64,000 nt of DNA from an uncultured Selenomonadales bacterium (GCA_900314765.1 OMWN01000067.1:1-64000), one strand, 5' to 3'; positions 54,891 through 64,000 are shown, counted from the first letter of the stretch. The notes: generated by a model not told the origin, from the sequence alone. Translations and numbers: made by a program.

Positions 54891-55448
54891 ATGATTTCAA
54901 GCACAGATTTCAGGACAGGACTTACGATTGAGATTGACGGCGGCGTATGGCAGATTGTTGAGTTCCAGCATGTCAAGCCAGGCAAAGGCGCGGCTTTCGT
55001 TCGCACGAAGATAAAGAACGTCGAGACGGGCGCCGTTATCGAGCGTACATTCAACCCGAACGAGAAAATGCCAGCGGCTCACCTTGATACGCGCAAGATG
55101 CAGTATCTCTATGAGGCTGATGACATGTACACGTTCATGGACACGGAGACGTACGAGCAGATCGAGCTCAACAAGGAGCAGCTCGGCACCGCGCTCAACT
55201 ACCTCAAAGAGGAAATGGAAGTCAGCGTTCAGTCGTTCAAGGGCCGCATCATCGGCCTCACGCTGCCGAATGCCGTCGAGCTCAAAGTGACGGAGTGCGA
55301 GCCGAGCGTCAAGGGCAACACGGCGACGGGCGCAACGAAGATGGCAAAGGTCGAGACGGGCTACGAGGTGCGTGTGCCGCTCTTCGTCAACGAGGGCGAT
55401 GTGCTCCGCATCGATACGCGTACGGGCAACTACATCGAGCGCGCTTAA
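54891..55448 (+). CDS. efp: elongation factor P
   Basis: Product of 185 aa, three beta-barrel domains. It relieves ribosome stalling at polyproline. The modified loop is HVKPGKGAAFVRTK, with the tip Lys at about residue 32, the 5-aminopentanolylated Lys in B. subtilis EF-P. The C-terminal EGDVLRIDTRTGNYIERA is diagnostic. GGGGAGAAA precedes the ATG. A terminator follows. Confidence 0.96.
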   Translation: MISSTDFRTGLTIEIDGGVWQIVEFQHVKPGKGAAFVRTKIKNVETGAVIERTFNPNEKMPAAHLDTRKMQYLYEADDMYTFMDTETYEQIELNKEQLGTALNYLKEEMEVSVQSFKGRIIGLTLPNAVELKVTECEPSVKGNTATGATKMAKVETGYEVRVPLFVNEGDVLRIDTRTGNYIERA

Positions 55449-55475
55449 ATTCCGCACTTAATTTCATAAAAAATC

Positions 55476-55517
55476 ACACCTGCCAAGATAAAATGCTTGA
55501 CAGGTGTATTTTTTTTT
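55476..55517 (+). terminator. rho-independent terminator after efp
   Basis: ACACCTG-C-CAAG (55476-55487) pairs with CTTG-A-CAGGTGT (55496-55507) with a single mismatch, and a T9 tract follows. Its 3' arm contains the -35 of the next promoter. Confidence 0.88.
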
Positions 55518-55525
55518 GCTATATT
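55497..55525 (+). promoter_or_regulatory. promoter of the ylxM-ffh-rpsP operon, nested in the efp terminator
   Basis: TTGACA (55497-55502), a 17-base spacer consisting largely of the terminator T tract, and TATATT (55520-55525). Near-consensus and correctly placed for ylxM at 55595. An inverted repeat CAAGTA-AAA-TACTTG follows in the leader at about 55542-55557. Confidence 0.75.
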
Positions 55526-55594
55526 AACCATTGTTGTGTGTCAAGTAAAAATACTTGTCAGCGCATCGGCTTGATATGAAATGGTGGGAGAGCA

Positions 55595-55939
55595 TTGCTG
55601 GACGAACTTTTGCACAATACGGATTTGTTTCTGCTCTATGGCACTCTTCTGACTGACAAGCAAAGGGAATGTCTTTCGATGCATCTTCTCGACGATTTTT
55701 CGATGTCAGAAATCGGCGAAGACATGGGCATCTCGAGGCAAGCTGCATACGATTTGATACGTCGTTCCATCAAATCGATGGAAGAATATGAGGCAAAACT
55801 CGGATTTCTCAAGAAAAGAAAGCAAGTCGAAGACATCTTGGAGAGCGTTTATGACGATGTCAATAAGCTCGATGGTGTAGACGCTGAGATGAAGAAATCT
55901 CTTTTAAATCGTTTGGATACATGCATAAAGCACGACTAG
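55595..55939 (+). CDS. ylxM: YlxM family DNA-binding/SRP-associated protein
   Basis: Product of 114 aa. A sigma-like helix-turn-helix (LLTDKQRECLSMHLLDDFSMSEIGEDMGISRQAAYDLIRRSIKSM) fills residues about 17-65 and helices follow. YlxM is encoded upstream of ffh across Firmicutes and in Streptococcus modulates SRP GTPase activity. The TTG start has GGTGGGAGAG upstream. The stop is 9 bases before ffh. Confidence 0.93.
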   Translation: MLDELLHNTDLFLLYGTLLTDKQRECLSMHLLDDFSMSEIGEDMGISRQAAYDLIRRSIKSMEEYEAKLGFLKKRKQVEDILESVYDDVNKLDGVDAEMKKSLLNRLDTCIKHD

Positions 55940-55948
55940 GAGGACACA

Positions 55949-57310
<1,362 letters not shown>

Positions 57311-57355
57311 TTCATTTGTAAAATAATTCATATCACTTTAAGGAGGTGATTTTCG

Positions 57356-57628
57356 ATGGCAGTTAAAATTCGTTTGAACCGCATGGGCGCAAAGAAGCAT
57401 CCTTTCTATCGCATCGTTGTTGCTGATTCACGTTCACCGCGCGACGGTCGCTTCATTGAGATCATTGGCAATTATGATTCCACGAAGGAGCCAGCCGTAA
57501 TCAACGTTGATGAGGACAAGGCTCTCGATTGGCTCAAGAAAGGCGCACAGCCGACGGACACCGTTCGTTCTCTTCTGAGCAAGAAGGGCATCATGGCTAA
57601 GTTCGATGCAGCAAAGCGCTCGAAGTAA
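57356..57628 (+). CDS. rpsP: 30S ribosomal protein S16
   Basis: Product of 90 aa, the standard length, with [33 protein letters not shown] diagnostic. The ribosome site is a perfect AAGGAGGTGAT, the strongest in the window, fitting a highly expressed ribosomal protein. Located between ffh and khpA as in most Firmicutes. Confidence 0.97.
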   Translation: MAVKIRLNRMGAKKHPFYRIVVADSRSPRDGRFIEIIGNYDSTKEPAVINVDEDKALDWLKKGAQPTDTVRSLLSKKGIMAKFDAAKRSK

Positions 57629-57647
57629 TGAGAAAGAGGACACTCAC

Positions 57648-57875
57648 ATGAAAGAGATTGTTGAGATTATAGCCAAGGCTCTTGTCGACCATCCTGAGAA
57701 CGTCGTCGTTGACGAAAAAGAAGAAGATGGAGCAACGCTTTTGGAGCTTCATGTGGCTCAGGACGACATGGGCAAGGTCATTGGAAAACAGGGCCGCATT
57801 GCAAAAGCAATACGCACTGTCGTCAAAGCAGCTGCAACTCGTGAAAACAAAAAAGTAACAGTGGAAATAGTATGA
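57648..57875 (+). CDS. khpA: KH-domain RNA-binding protein KhpA
   Basis: Product of 75 aa. A single KH domain with the GxxG loop in VIGKQGRIAKAIRTVVKAAA. KhpA pairs with KhpB (EloR/Jag) and affects cell elongation and RNA regulation. ATG 57648 follows AGAGGAC; an in-frame start further upstream lies inside rpsP and is ignored. A 23-codon ORF overlaps its stop. Confidence 0.94.
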   Translation: MKEIVEIIAKALVDHPENVVVDEKEEDGATLLELHVAQDDMGKVIGKQGRIAKAIRTVVKAAATRENKKVTVEIV

Positions 57876-57943
57876 ATGTAGGCGGTGTGATTCCTTTGGG
57901 GATTATAGCCGCCATTTTATTATATTTCAATAACACCTTTTAG
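57872..57943 (+). CDS. candidate 23-aa hydrophobic micropeptide
   Basis: ATG overlaps the khpA stop (ATGA) and the frame runs 23 codons to a TAG at 57941 that itself begins the ylqD ribosome site TAGGAGGC. The peptide begins MNVGGVIPLGIIAAILLYF and ends NNTF, one likely membrane helix. The same DNA also contains a GGCGG/CCGCC inverted repeat (57880-57913), so it may be an RNA structure instead. No own strong ribosome site, so translation would depend on coupling to khpA. Confidence 0.45.
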   Translation: MNVGGVIPLGIIAAILLYFNNTF

Positions 57944-57954
57944 GAGGCAACATA

Positions 57955-58362
57955 ATGGACAATATCACTGTAAAGCTTCCGGTCACCGTGAAGGCAAAGC
58001 TCACAGAGAAACTGAAGAAACATATCATAGAGGATCTGACGAACAGGATCACGCAGACAGATCTTCAGCTTCAGCAACTCGACATCGAGGAGAAGCGCGC
58101 CATTGAGACGCAGGCGCAGAATGATTTGCAGCGCCTGCAGGCGATAAGGCAGCATTTCGGCGTGGAAAGGCAAAAGGGACAGGCTTTCAAGGCACAGGCA
58201 GAGCAGAAGCTCGCCGACACGAAGAAGCTCGCCATCGGGGCAGAAATCGTCCAGGGCACGCTCGAGAGGCTCGCTATCATGAAGGTTGGCGACGATATGC
58301 GTGAGCTGATGAACGTAGAGGTCCTTGTAGAAGATGACAAGATTATCGCAATCCGCAGCTGA
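57955..58362 (+). CDS. ylqD: YlqD family protein
   Basis: Product of 135 aa. An N-terminal segment MDNITVKLPVTVKAKLTE is followed by a long heptad-like helix (about 25-85, Gln/Leu/Glu-rich) and a small C-terminal beta part ending VEVLVEDDKIIAIRS. YlqD is a conserved Firmicutes protein of unknown role encoded between khpA and rimM. AGGAGG precedes the ATG. Overlaps rimM by 29 bases. Confidence 0.88.
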   Translation: MDNITVKLPVTVKAKLTEKLKKHIIEDLTNRITQTDLQLQQLDIEEKRAIETQAQNDLQRLQAIRQHFGVERQKGQAFKAQAEQKLADTKKLAIGAEIVQGTLERLAIMKVGDDMRELMNVEVLVEDDKIIAIRS

Positions 58363-58852
58363 TCGCCATATCATCATCGGCCGCATCGGTGCGGCTCATG
58401 GCATACGCGGCGAGGTGCGTGTCAATCCGATGACAGATTTTCCCGAGAGATTTCATGACATGACAGCGGTCTATGTCGACAATGCGCTGCTTGAGATTGA
58501 ATCGGTTCGCTATCACGGCGACAAGATTCTCATGAAGTTCAAAGGCTACGAGACGCGCAATGACGCTGAAACGCTCAAGGGAAAAATGCTTTCCGTGCCA
58601 CGCTCAGAGGCCATGCCTTTGAATGAAGGCGAGTACTATACGTTCGACATCATCGGTCTCGATGTCGTTGATGTGGATGGCAATGCGCTCGGCAAAGTCA
58701 CGAATGTGCTGGAGACGGGCAGCAACGATGTGTATGTCGTGAAATCCGATGAAGGTAAGGAAATCCTCGTGCCGGCGCTCAAAGCGGTCGTGAAGGAAAT
58801 AAACATCGATGAGTCGAGAATGGTCGTTGATTTGCCGGAAGTGATTGAATGA
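58334..58852 (+). CDS. rimM: 16S rRNA processing protein RimM
   Basis: Product of 172 aa. N-terminal RimM barrel (IIIGRIGAAHGIRGEVRVNPMTDFPERF) and a C-terminal PRC barrel (YYTFDIIGLDVVDVDGNALGKVTNVLETGSNDVYVV). It binds S19 and assists 30S maturation. No start codon lies between ATG 58334 and the conserved domain, so the overlap with ylqD seems real. Overlaps trmD by four bases. Confidence 0.94.
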   Translation: MTRLSQSAADRHIIIGRIGAAHGIRGEVRVNPMTDFPERFHDMTAVYVDNALLEIESVRYHGDKILMKFKGYETRNDAETLKGKMLSVPRSEAMPLNEGEYYTFDIIGLDVVDVDGNALGKVTNVLETGSNDVYVVKSDEGKEILVPALKAVVKEINIDESRMVVDLPEVIE

Positions 58853-59592
58853 TGCGCATCGATATTTTGTCTCTGTTCCCCGCCATGTTTGACGGCCCTT
58901 TCGGCGACAGCATAACGAAGAGAGCCATTGAAAATGGCATCATAGACATCCACATCACGAATCCGCGTGACTACACGGACGACAAGCATCACCAGGTCGA
59001 CGACTCGCCGTTTGGCGGTGGCAGCGGCATGGTGATGAAGCCTGAGCCGATGTTTCGCGCTGTGAATGACGTTCTAGCCAAAACAAATATAAAGAATCGT
59101 CGCATACTTCTGATGAGCCCGACGGGCAAGACATTCACGCAGGAGAAAGCGAAAGAGCTTGCGTCATACGATCAGCTCATTTTTATATGCGGTCACTACG
59201 AAGGCTTCGACGCGCGCATCGTCGAGCACATTCCAGACGAGGAAATCTCCATTGGCGATTACGTGCTGACAGGTGGCGAGCTCCCCGCGATGGTGATAGT
59301 GGATGCGGTCTCACGCATGCTCCCAGGCGTGCTCGGCTCGGAGGAGTCAGCGCCGACGGATTCGTTCTACGATGGGCTCTTGGAATATCCGCAGTATACG
59401 CGCCCACGTGAATACGAGGGCATGAAGGTGCCAGACATCCTCATATCGGGCGACCATGCGAAGATAGATGCGTGGCGGCGAAAGGAAGCTCTGCGCGTCA
59501 CGCTTTTGAAGCGGCCAGAGCTTTTGGAGACGGCGAATTTATCAGAGAAAGACAAAAAAATATTGGATGAGCTTCGAGAGAGCATCGAATAA
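58849..59592 (+). CDS. trmD: tRNA (guanine-N1-)-methyltransferase TrmD
   Basis: Product of 247 aa, a SPOUT enzyme with a deep trefoil knot that makes m1G37. DILSLFPAMFDGPFGDSI starts it, LMSPTGKTFTQEKAKELA and CGHYEGFDARIVEHIPDEEISIGDYVLTGGELPAM form the SAM knot, and a helical C-terminal domain follows. Last gene of the ylxM-trmD operon, closed by a terminator. Confidence 0.96.
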   Translation: MMRIDILSLFPAMFDGPFGDSITKRAIENGIIDIHITNPRDYTDDKHHQVDDSPFGGGSGMVMKPEPMFRAVNDVLAKTNIKNRRILLMSPTGKTFTQEKAKELASYDQLIFICGHYEGFDARIVEHIPDEEISIGDYVLTGGELPAMVIVDAVSRMLPGVLGSEESAPTDSFYDGLLEYPQYTRPREYEGMKVPDILISGDHAKIDAWRRKEALRVTLLKRPELLETANLSEKDKKILDELRESIE

Positions 59593-59615
59593 AGCATCAT
59601 CAAAAAATTCTTACT

Positions 59616-59646
59616 GCGTCATCATTTATGTGATGGCGTTTTTTAT
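59616..59646 (+). terminator. rho-independent terminator after trmD
   Basis: CGTCATCA (59617-59624) pairs with TGATGGCG (59631-59638) with one G-U, followed by TTTTTT. Confidence 0.85.
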
Positions 59647-59673
59647 TGGCAAATTTTTTCAGTTGTCGATTTT

Positions 59674-59702
59674 TTGACGCATTTTAAAAAATTCATTATA
59701 AT
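59674..59702 (+). promoter_or_regulatory. promoter of the 3D-domain gene
   Basis: TTGACG (59674-59679), a 17-base spacer and a perfect TATAAT (59697-59702), 60 bases before the start codon. Near-consensus sigma-A promoter. Confidence 0.8.
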
Positions 59703-59761
59703 ATCAAATGTTAACGCGTAAATTTCATTATTGAACACAATGAATATAAGGGGTGAATGGA

Positions 59762-60379
59762 GTGACAAAAAGAAATCTGATTTTATTTATCACCGCTTTT
59801 ATGACTGCCTTGATGATAACGGGTACATCATTCGCGAACGGCATCATGGCGAAAGAAGGCATGCGCGGCGAAAGTGTCAAAAAAGTGCAGACACTGCTCT
59901 TCGAGCAGGGGTATCTCAGCAGCAAGAGCGACATTGATGGCATTTGTGGCAAAAAAAGTGTAGCCGCTATCAAAAGTTTTCAGAAGGACCACGGGCTTCA
60001 TGTCGATGGTGTATGCGGAGATGAAACATACAACGAACTTAAAAAGAATCATAAGGGACACAAGCATGACGCGTCTGAAAAGAATCCCCATAAGGGAGAG
60101 GCCGTCTACGTCGAGGCCACGGGCTACAGCGCGCATGACCCCGGCAACAATCCAAACACGGCCAGCGGCACTCCGGTGCGTCATGGCGTGATAGCTGTCG
60201 ATCCGTCATTCATCCCGCTTGGCAGCCGCGTCTACATTCCTGGCTACGGTGAAGCCGTCGCTGAGGATATCGGCTGGGCGATTCAGGGCAACTGCATAGA
60301 CGTTGCTTTCGACACGCACGAGGAGGCTTTGGCCTTTGGCCGACAGGAAATAGAAATATATATAATAGAGTATGCTTGA
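59762..60379 (+). CDS. secreted peptidoglycan-binding 3D-domain protein
   Basis: Product of 205 aa. A signal peptide (LILFITAFMTALMITGTSFANG, ending about residue 27) precedes a PG_binding_1 repeat (MRGESVKKVQTLLFEQGYL to VDGVCGDETYNELKK). A Lys/His linker leads to a 3D domain (ATGYSAHDPG, GVIAVDPSFIPLGSRVYIPGYG, AEDIGWAIQGNCIDVAF) with the conserved Asp trio. Related to Rpf/MltA-type cell-wall lytic proteins such as YocH and YuiC. GTG 59762 has AAGGGG 8 bases upstream. The stop overlaps the promoter of the riboswitch. Confidence 0.9.
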   Translation: MTKRNLILFITAFMTALMITGTSFANGIMAKEGMRGESVKKVQTLLFEQGYLSSKSDIDGICGKKSVAAIKSFQKDHGLHVDGVCGDETYNELKKNHKGHKHDASEKNPHKGEAVYVEATGYSAHDPGNNPNTASGTPVRHGVIAVDPSFIPLGSRVYIPGYGEAVAEDIGWAIQGNCIDVAFDTHEEALAFGRQEIEIYIIEYA

Positions 60380-60403
60380 CAAAAATTGTCAACCTATGAT
60401 AAA
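60376..60403 (+). promoter_or_regulatory. promoter of the riboswitch-controlled antiporter gene
   Basis: TTGACA (60376-60381), a 16-base spacer and GATAAA (60398-60403). The -35 overlaps the TGA of the preceding gene. Transcription would begin near 60410, just ahead of the aptamer. Confidence 0.6.
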
Positions 60404-60410
60404 TTAAACG

Positions 60411-60558
60411 TACTAAAGGGGAGTAGCCCTGAAGGCCGTGTGCCAACATACATGTTCATTTGCGATGCATTTGTTCTGGCAGCGGCGTTGAGCTTGCGAT
60501 AAGAGCTTAATGGTCAGACTTTTAGTGTGGTTTTTTGCCGCGCTGAGAGTCTTTTTTT
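60411..60558 (+). promoter_or_regulatory. yybP-ykoY family (Mn2+-sensing) riboswitch
   Basis: AAAGGGGAGTAGCC at 60415-60428 is the hallmark L1 strand of the yybP-ykoY motif. It is followed by paired helices and an intrinsic terminator, with a cation transporter gene immediately downstream. Family members sense Mn2+ at the L1-L3 pocket and turn on exporters. Only the first conserved strand, the layout and the gene context were used; I did not fold the full aptamer. Confidence 0.8.
60514..60558 (+). terminator. riboswitch expression-platform terminator
   Basis: AGACT plus TTAGTGTGG (60516-60530) pairs with CCGCGCTGA plus AGTCT (60538-60552) with several G-U pairs, followed by a T7 tract. It lies between aptamer and start codon, as expected for transcriptional control. 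Confidence 0.85.
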
Positions 60559-60605
60559 ATAGCTTGGCGCGGAAATCAATTATAATTTTGAGGAGCGTGC
60601 AAAAA

Positions 60606-61634
60606 ATGAATTCAATCGTATCTTTTCTCATCGCGTTCGGCGTGCTTGTCGTAGGCTTTGTATTGCTTATCAAGGGCGCTGATGCCTTTGTTGACGGCAG
60701 CTCGGCCATAGCAAAGAGGCTTCGCGTACCGTCGCTCGTCATCGGACTCACTATCGTCGCAATGGGCACAAGCCTGCCGGAGCTCGCGGTCAGCGTGACG
60801 GCGTCAATGGCGGGCAACAACGAAATCGCCATAAGCAATGTCACGGGCTCGAATATTTTCAATCTCATGGTGGTCTGCGGCATATCGGCGCTTTTTGTGC
60901 CGCTGAAAGTTTCGCGCGAGAGCTTGACGCACGAATTCCCATTTTCCGTTTTTTGCGCCATCTTGATGGCGGCCTTTGGCGCAACGGGTGCCACCATAAA
61001 CGAGGGCATCGGCTCCATAGGGCGCATCGAGGGCATCGTGCTGCTTTTCTTTTTTGCCCTGTTCCTACTGTATACGGTTTCGACGGCGATAAAAGCGCGC
61101 AAGATCGGCGGCAATGAGGAGGAAGACGAGGGCGAGGGGCTCTCGATGTGGAACAGTATCGTGATGATTGTGCTCGGCATGGTCGCCATAAAGTTTGGCG
61201 GTGACTTCGTCGTAGGCGGCGACGCAGCACTCATGGGGCAAGAATTTTCGTACGGCGCCATAGCGCTTGCCCGCATGTTCGGCATGAGTGACACGCTCAT
61301 TGGCCTCACGATTGTCGCTGTCGGCACGAGCCTGCCTGAGCTCGTGACCTCCATCGTGGCTGCGAAGAAAAATGAAGTCGATATGGCCGTCGGCAACGTC
61401 ATCGGCTCAAATATTTTCAATATTCTCTTCATACTTGGTGTTGCGACCGTCATCACGCCCGTTGATTTCGTTTTCGATAATCTCGTCGACACGATTGTCC
61501 TTGTCGTGTTCAGTGTACTGGTCTGGGGCTTCACGTGGACAAAGGAGACTCTCGTGCGCTGGGAAGGTGTCGTCATGATTATCTGCTATATCGCGTTCGT
61601 TGGCTATGCAATATTCAGAGTCTACGCCGCATGA
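60606..61634 (+). CDS. CaCA family cation/Na+ antiporter (YrbG-like)
   Basis: Product of 342 aa with about ten membrane helices. The two inverted alpha repeats are clear: GTSLPELAVSVTAS with GNVTGSNIFNL-type ending near residue 55-85, and GTSLPELVTSIVAAKKNEVDMAVGNVIGSNIFNI near 240-275. An acidic cytoplasmic loop (GNEEEDEGEG) separates them. The family exchanges Ca2+ or other cations for Na+/H+. The upstream Mn2+ riboswitch suggests Mn2+ export. ATG 60606 follows GAGGAGCG; an in-frame start at 60510 would lie inside the terminator. Confidence 0.9.
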   Translation: MNSIVSFLIAFGVLVVGFVLLIKGADAFVDGSSAIAKRLRVPSLVIGLTIVAMGTSLPELAVSVTASMAGNNEIAISNVTGSNIFNLMVVCGISALFVPLKVSRESLTHEFPFSVFCAILMAAFGATGATINEGIGSIGRIEGIVLLFFFALFLLYTVSTAIKARKIGGNEEEDEGEGLSMWNSIVMIVLGMVAIKFGGDFVVGGDAALMGQEFSYGAIALARMFGMSDTLIGLTIVAVGTSLPELVTSIVAAKKNEVDMAVGNVIGSNIFNILFILGVATVITPVDFVFDNLVDTIVLVVFSVLVWGFTWTKETLVRWEGVVMIICYIAFVGYAIFRVYAA

Positions 61635-61686
61635 TATATTTTTCTTGAAACGTCACGTTTATGGATATGTTTTCTGAGGTGTGCGC

Positions 61687-64000
61687 ATGAAAATCGCTGA
61701 AGTATATGTGAATATTCCTGTAAAAAGCATATCGAAGTCGTATACGTATAAAGTGCCCGACGAGCTCTCCATGATTGACCGTGGCTGGCGCGTTGTCGTG
61801 CCGTTCGGTGGCCGCAGGGTTGAGGGCTTCGTGCTCGGAACGAAGAATATCGCCGATGGCGACGTCGCTCAGCTGGGGTACGCAATAAAAAATATTTGCT
61901 CAGCCGTTGATGAAGAGGCGTGGTTTACGCCGCCCATGATAGAGGCGTCGCAATGGTTTTCAGATTTTTACCTTTGCTCGTTGGCTGAGGCCATGCGCCT
62001 TTTCATGCCCGGCAAAAGCGGCATAAAAATCAGGGTTTGCTATGTCGCGAATGAGGGAAAAGCAAGCGAAGTTAGCGCATCTGAGCTATACGGTTTGATT
62101 TATGACACAGTCAAGAAAAATGGCGAAATGACGGCGGGCGAGATAAAAAATGCGCTGCCAAATCTTTTTGAGCGCCCAGCAGATTACGACAACGCTATTG
62201 ATGGAATGATACGCCGTCATTATTTGAACAAAGAATATGTCACGGAAAAGCGTGAGCGTGCTCAATATGAGGAGGCGTATGCGCTCAAGGCCGCGCTGAC
62301 AAGCGAGGTGCTCAGCGCATACAGCCGCCGCCCTGCGCAGAGAAAAATGCTCGAAATGTTGTCAAGCGGCGGAGCATTGTCAAAGGCAGCGCTGAAGGCT
62401 CAAGGTGTCTCAATGGCAACGATAAAAAATGTATTGGCTGACGGGCTCGTCGCTGTCACGAAAAAGCGCATTTACCGCGACAGCTACAAATCGATGCACT
62501 CGGGTCTCCAATCGACGGCGCCACTCACAGATGAGCAAAAGCAAGCGCTTGAGAAAATCAACACGGCCATAGACAAAGGCGCGACAACATCGTTTCTGCT
62601 TCATGGCGTTACGGGAAGCGGCAAAACGCGCGTCTATATAGAGGCCGTCAGCAAGGTCATCGAAAACGGAAAGCAGGCCATCGTGCTTGTACCAGAAATT
62701 GGGCTGACAGGGCAGCTTGTGCGCTCGTTCAAGACGTTTTTCCCCGATGACATCATCACCATACACAGCAAGCTGACGCTCTCGGAGAGAAATGATGCAT
62801 ACGCGCGCATACGACGAAGGGAGAAAAATATCATCATCGGCGCTCGCTCAGCGCTGTTCACGCCTGTCACCGACCTCGGAATCATCGTGATGGACGAGGA
62901 GCAGGATTTGTCATACAAGCAGGACGAGGCGCCTCGCTATGATGCTCATGTTGTTGCGGAGGAGCTTGCGCGTATCCATCGTGCCGTGCTGATTTTGGGC
63001 AGCGCGACGCCATCACTTGAAACATATCATCGCGCGCAGAGCGGTCAGATGATGCTTTTGAAAATGCCGCATCGCATAGGCATAAAGCCGATGCCCGATG
63101 TCGAGCATGTGGACATGCGCGAAGAACTAAAGCATGGCAATCGTCACGTCTTGTCAACGAAACTTCAAACGCTCATCCGCGACACGATAAAAAAGCATGA
63201 GCAGGTCATCCTCATGCTCAATCGCCGAGGATTTTCAACGTTCGTGATGTGTCGTTCATGCGGCTTCGTCATGAAATGCGGCTCGTGCGGGTTGCCGCTT
63301 GTCTATCATAAGCAAGGCTATCTCGCGTGTCATCACTGCGATGAAAAAGCGGCTGTGCCATCTGTATGTCCGCAGTGTGGCAGCACATTCATAAAATATT
63401 TTGGCACGGGCACAGAAAAGCTCGAGAACGAGCTCAAGGAAATCATCCCCGAAGCGCGCGTCATTCGCCTCGACCGCGATACGACGTCACGAAAGTTTGC
63501 CCACACGGAGATACTCGACGCATTCAGACGCGGCGAATACGATGTGCTCCTCGGCACGCAGATGGTGGCAAAGGGCCATGACATACCGAACGTCACAGCG
63601 GTCGGCATACTGAGCGCCGATTCATCGCTCAACATGCCGGATTTCCGCGCGGCAGAAAGATGCTTCATGCTCATAACACAGACGGCGGGCAGGGCAGGCA
63701 GAGGCGACAAAAAAGGCCACGTCGTCGTCCAGTGTTACAATCCAGAGCACTATGCCGTTGTTGCGGCTATCCATCAAGATTATGATGAATTCTATCGTCA
63801 GGAAATCGTCATGCGGCGCTGTTTGTTTTTTCCACCGTTTTGCCGCATCGTGAAGCTCACGTTTCTCAGCGAGAAAGAAGACGAGGCAAGGGGCAATGCG
63901 ATAGCCATAAAAGAAAGATTCATGAGCGCATTGCCGCATGACGCGGACAATGGCGAGACAAAGCATCAAATCATCGGACCAGCACCAGCCACGATTGCGC
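61687..64000 (+). CDS. priA: primosomal protein N' (helicase PriA), 3' end beyond the window
   Basis: Open from ATG 61687 to the window edge, 771 codons visible. It restarts stalled replication forks as a 3'-5' helicase. The N-terminal DNA-binding domain begins KIAEVYVNIPVKSISKSYTYKVP; Walker A is GVTGSGKT; the DEAH-like box is VMDEEQDLSYKQDEAPRY. The zinc region has four CxxC pairs (CRSCGFVMKCGSCG, CHHCDEK, CPQCGS) inserted in the helicase core, followed by GTEKLENELKEIIP. GAGGTG lies six bases before the ATG. Only the C-terminal part is missing. Confidence 0.95.
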   Translation, partial: MKIAEVYVNIPVKSISKSYTYKVPDELSMIDRGWRVVVPFGGRRVEGFVLGTKNIADGDVAQLGYAIKNICSAVDEEAWFTPPMIEASQWFSDFYLCSLAEAMRLFMPGKSGIKIRVCYVANEGKASEVSASELYGLIYDTVKKNGEMTAGEIKNALPNLFERPADYDNAIDGMIRRHYLNKEYVTEKRERAQYEEAYALKAALTSEVLSAYSRRPAQRKMLEMLSSGGALSKAALKAQGVSMATIKNVLADGLVAVTKKRIYRDSYKSMHSGLQSTAPLTDEQKQALEKINTAIDKGATTSFLLHGVTGSGKTRVYIEAVSKVIENGKQAIVLVPEIGLTGQLVRSFKTFFPDDIITIHSKLTLSERNDAYARIRRREKNIIIGARSALFTPVTDLGIIVMDEEQDLSYKQDEAPRYDAHVVAEELARIHRAVLILGSATPSLETYHRAQSGQMMLLKMPHRIGIKPMPDVEHVDMREELKHGNRHVLSTKLQTLIRDTIKKHEQVILMLNRRGFSTFVMCRSCGFVMKCGSCGLPLVYHKQGYLACHHCDEKAAVPSVCPQCGSTFIKYFGTGTEKLENELKEIIPEARVIRLDRDTTSRKFAHTEILDAFRRGEYDVLLGTQMVAKGHDIPNVTAVGILSADSSLNMPDFRAAERCFMLITQTAGRAGRGDKKGHVVVQCYNPEHYAVVAAIHQDYDEFYRQEIVMRRCLFFPPFCRIVKLTFLSEKEDEARGNAIAIKERFMSALPHDADNGETKHQIIGPAPATIA

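Overview
The window is a dense, almost entirely plus-strand stretch of a Firmicutes (Bacillota) chromosome. Three things point there: classic Firmicutes gene orders (pcrA-ligA, gatCAB, nusB-xseAB-ispA-dxs-tlyA-nadK-argR-recN, scpAB, ireB-ruvX-DUF1292-mltG-U32, ylxM-ffh-rpsP-khpA-ylqD-rimM-trmD), a T-box leader on the trp operon, and frequent TTG starts behind strong Shine-Dalgarno sites. A Negativicutes (Selenomonas-like) host is my best guess from the CBS-type pyrophosphatase, the long glutamine synthetase and the moderate GC content; this is inference only. I found no rRNA, tRNA, transposase or CRISPR array.

Layout. 0-10.4 kb: a TtcA-like tRNA thiolase on the minus strand, CBS-DRTGG pyrophosphatase, PcrA helicase, DNA ligase and the GatCAB amidotransferase. 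10.4-12.5 kb: a long glutamine synthetase behind a promoter and a terminator-like leader hairpin. 12.6-14.4 kb: a small minus-strand hypothetical, an AmaP/DUF2273 envelope pair and nusB. 14.4-25.5 kb: exonuclease VII, isoprenoid precursor genes, TlyA, NAD kinase, ArgR, RecN, a Nudix hydrolase, an M50 protease and ScpAB. 25.6-34.1 kb: a large U32 protein, MutS2, a class A PBP and TyrS. 34.1-40 kb: a T-box-controlled tryptophan operon in the order trpFCBAEG, with no trpD. 40-46.2 kb: RecG, a VTT-domain membrane protein, DapB, Asd, IreB, RuvX and DUF1292. 50.7-64 kb: MltG, U32, acylphosphatase, AroQ, M24 peptidase, EF-P, the SRP/ribosome-maturation operon, a secreted 3D-domain protein, a yybP-ykoY (Mn2+) riboswitch driving a CaCA antiporter, and the start of priA, which runs off the window.

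The most unusual region is 46.4-50.6 kb. It is a visibly AT-richer cassette wedged between DUF1292 and mltG, which are neighbours in many Firmicutes. It holds an integral membrane acyltransferase broken by a one-base frameshift exactly at a G7 run. Convergent to it is a two-gene MBOAT/DHHW (AlgI/AlgJ-like) O-acetylation operon. The putative promoter of that operon has a G9 run inside its -35/-10 spacer. I read this as a candidate phase-variable surface-glycan O-acetylation locus with two independent homopolymer switches, one translational and one transcriptional. Other points worth attention are the glnA leader attenuator, a 23-codon hydrophobic ORF between khpA and ylqD, a promoter nested in the efp terminator, and two kinds of small intergenic repeat-like elements.
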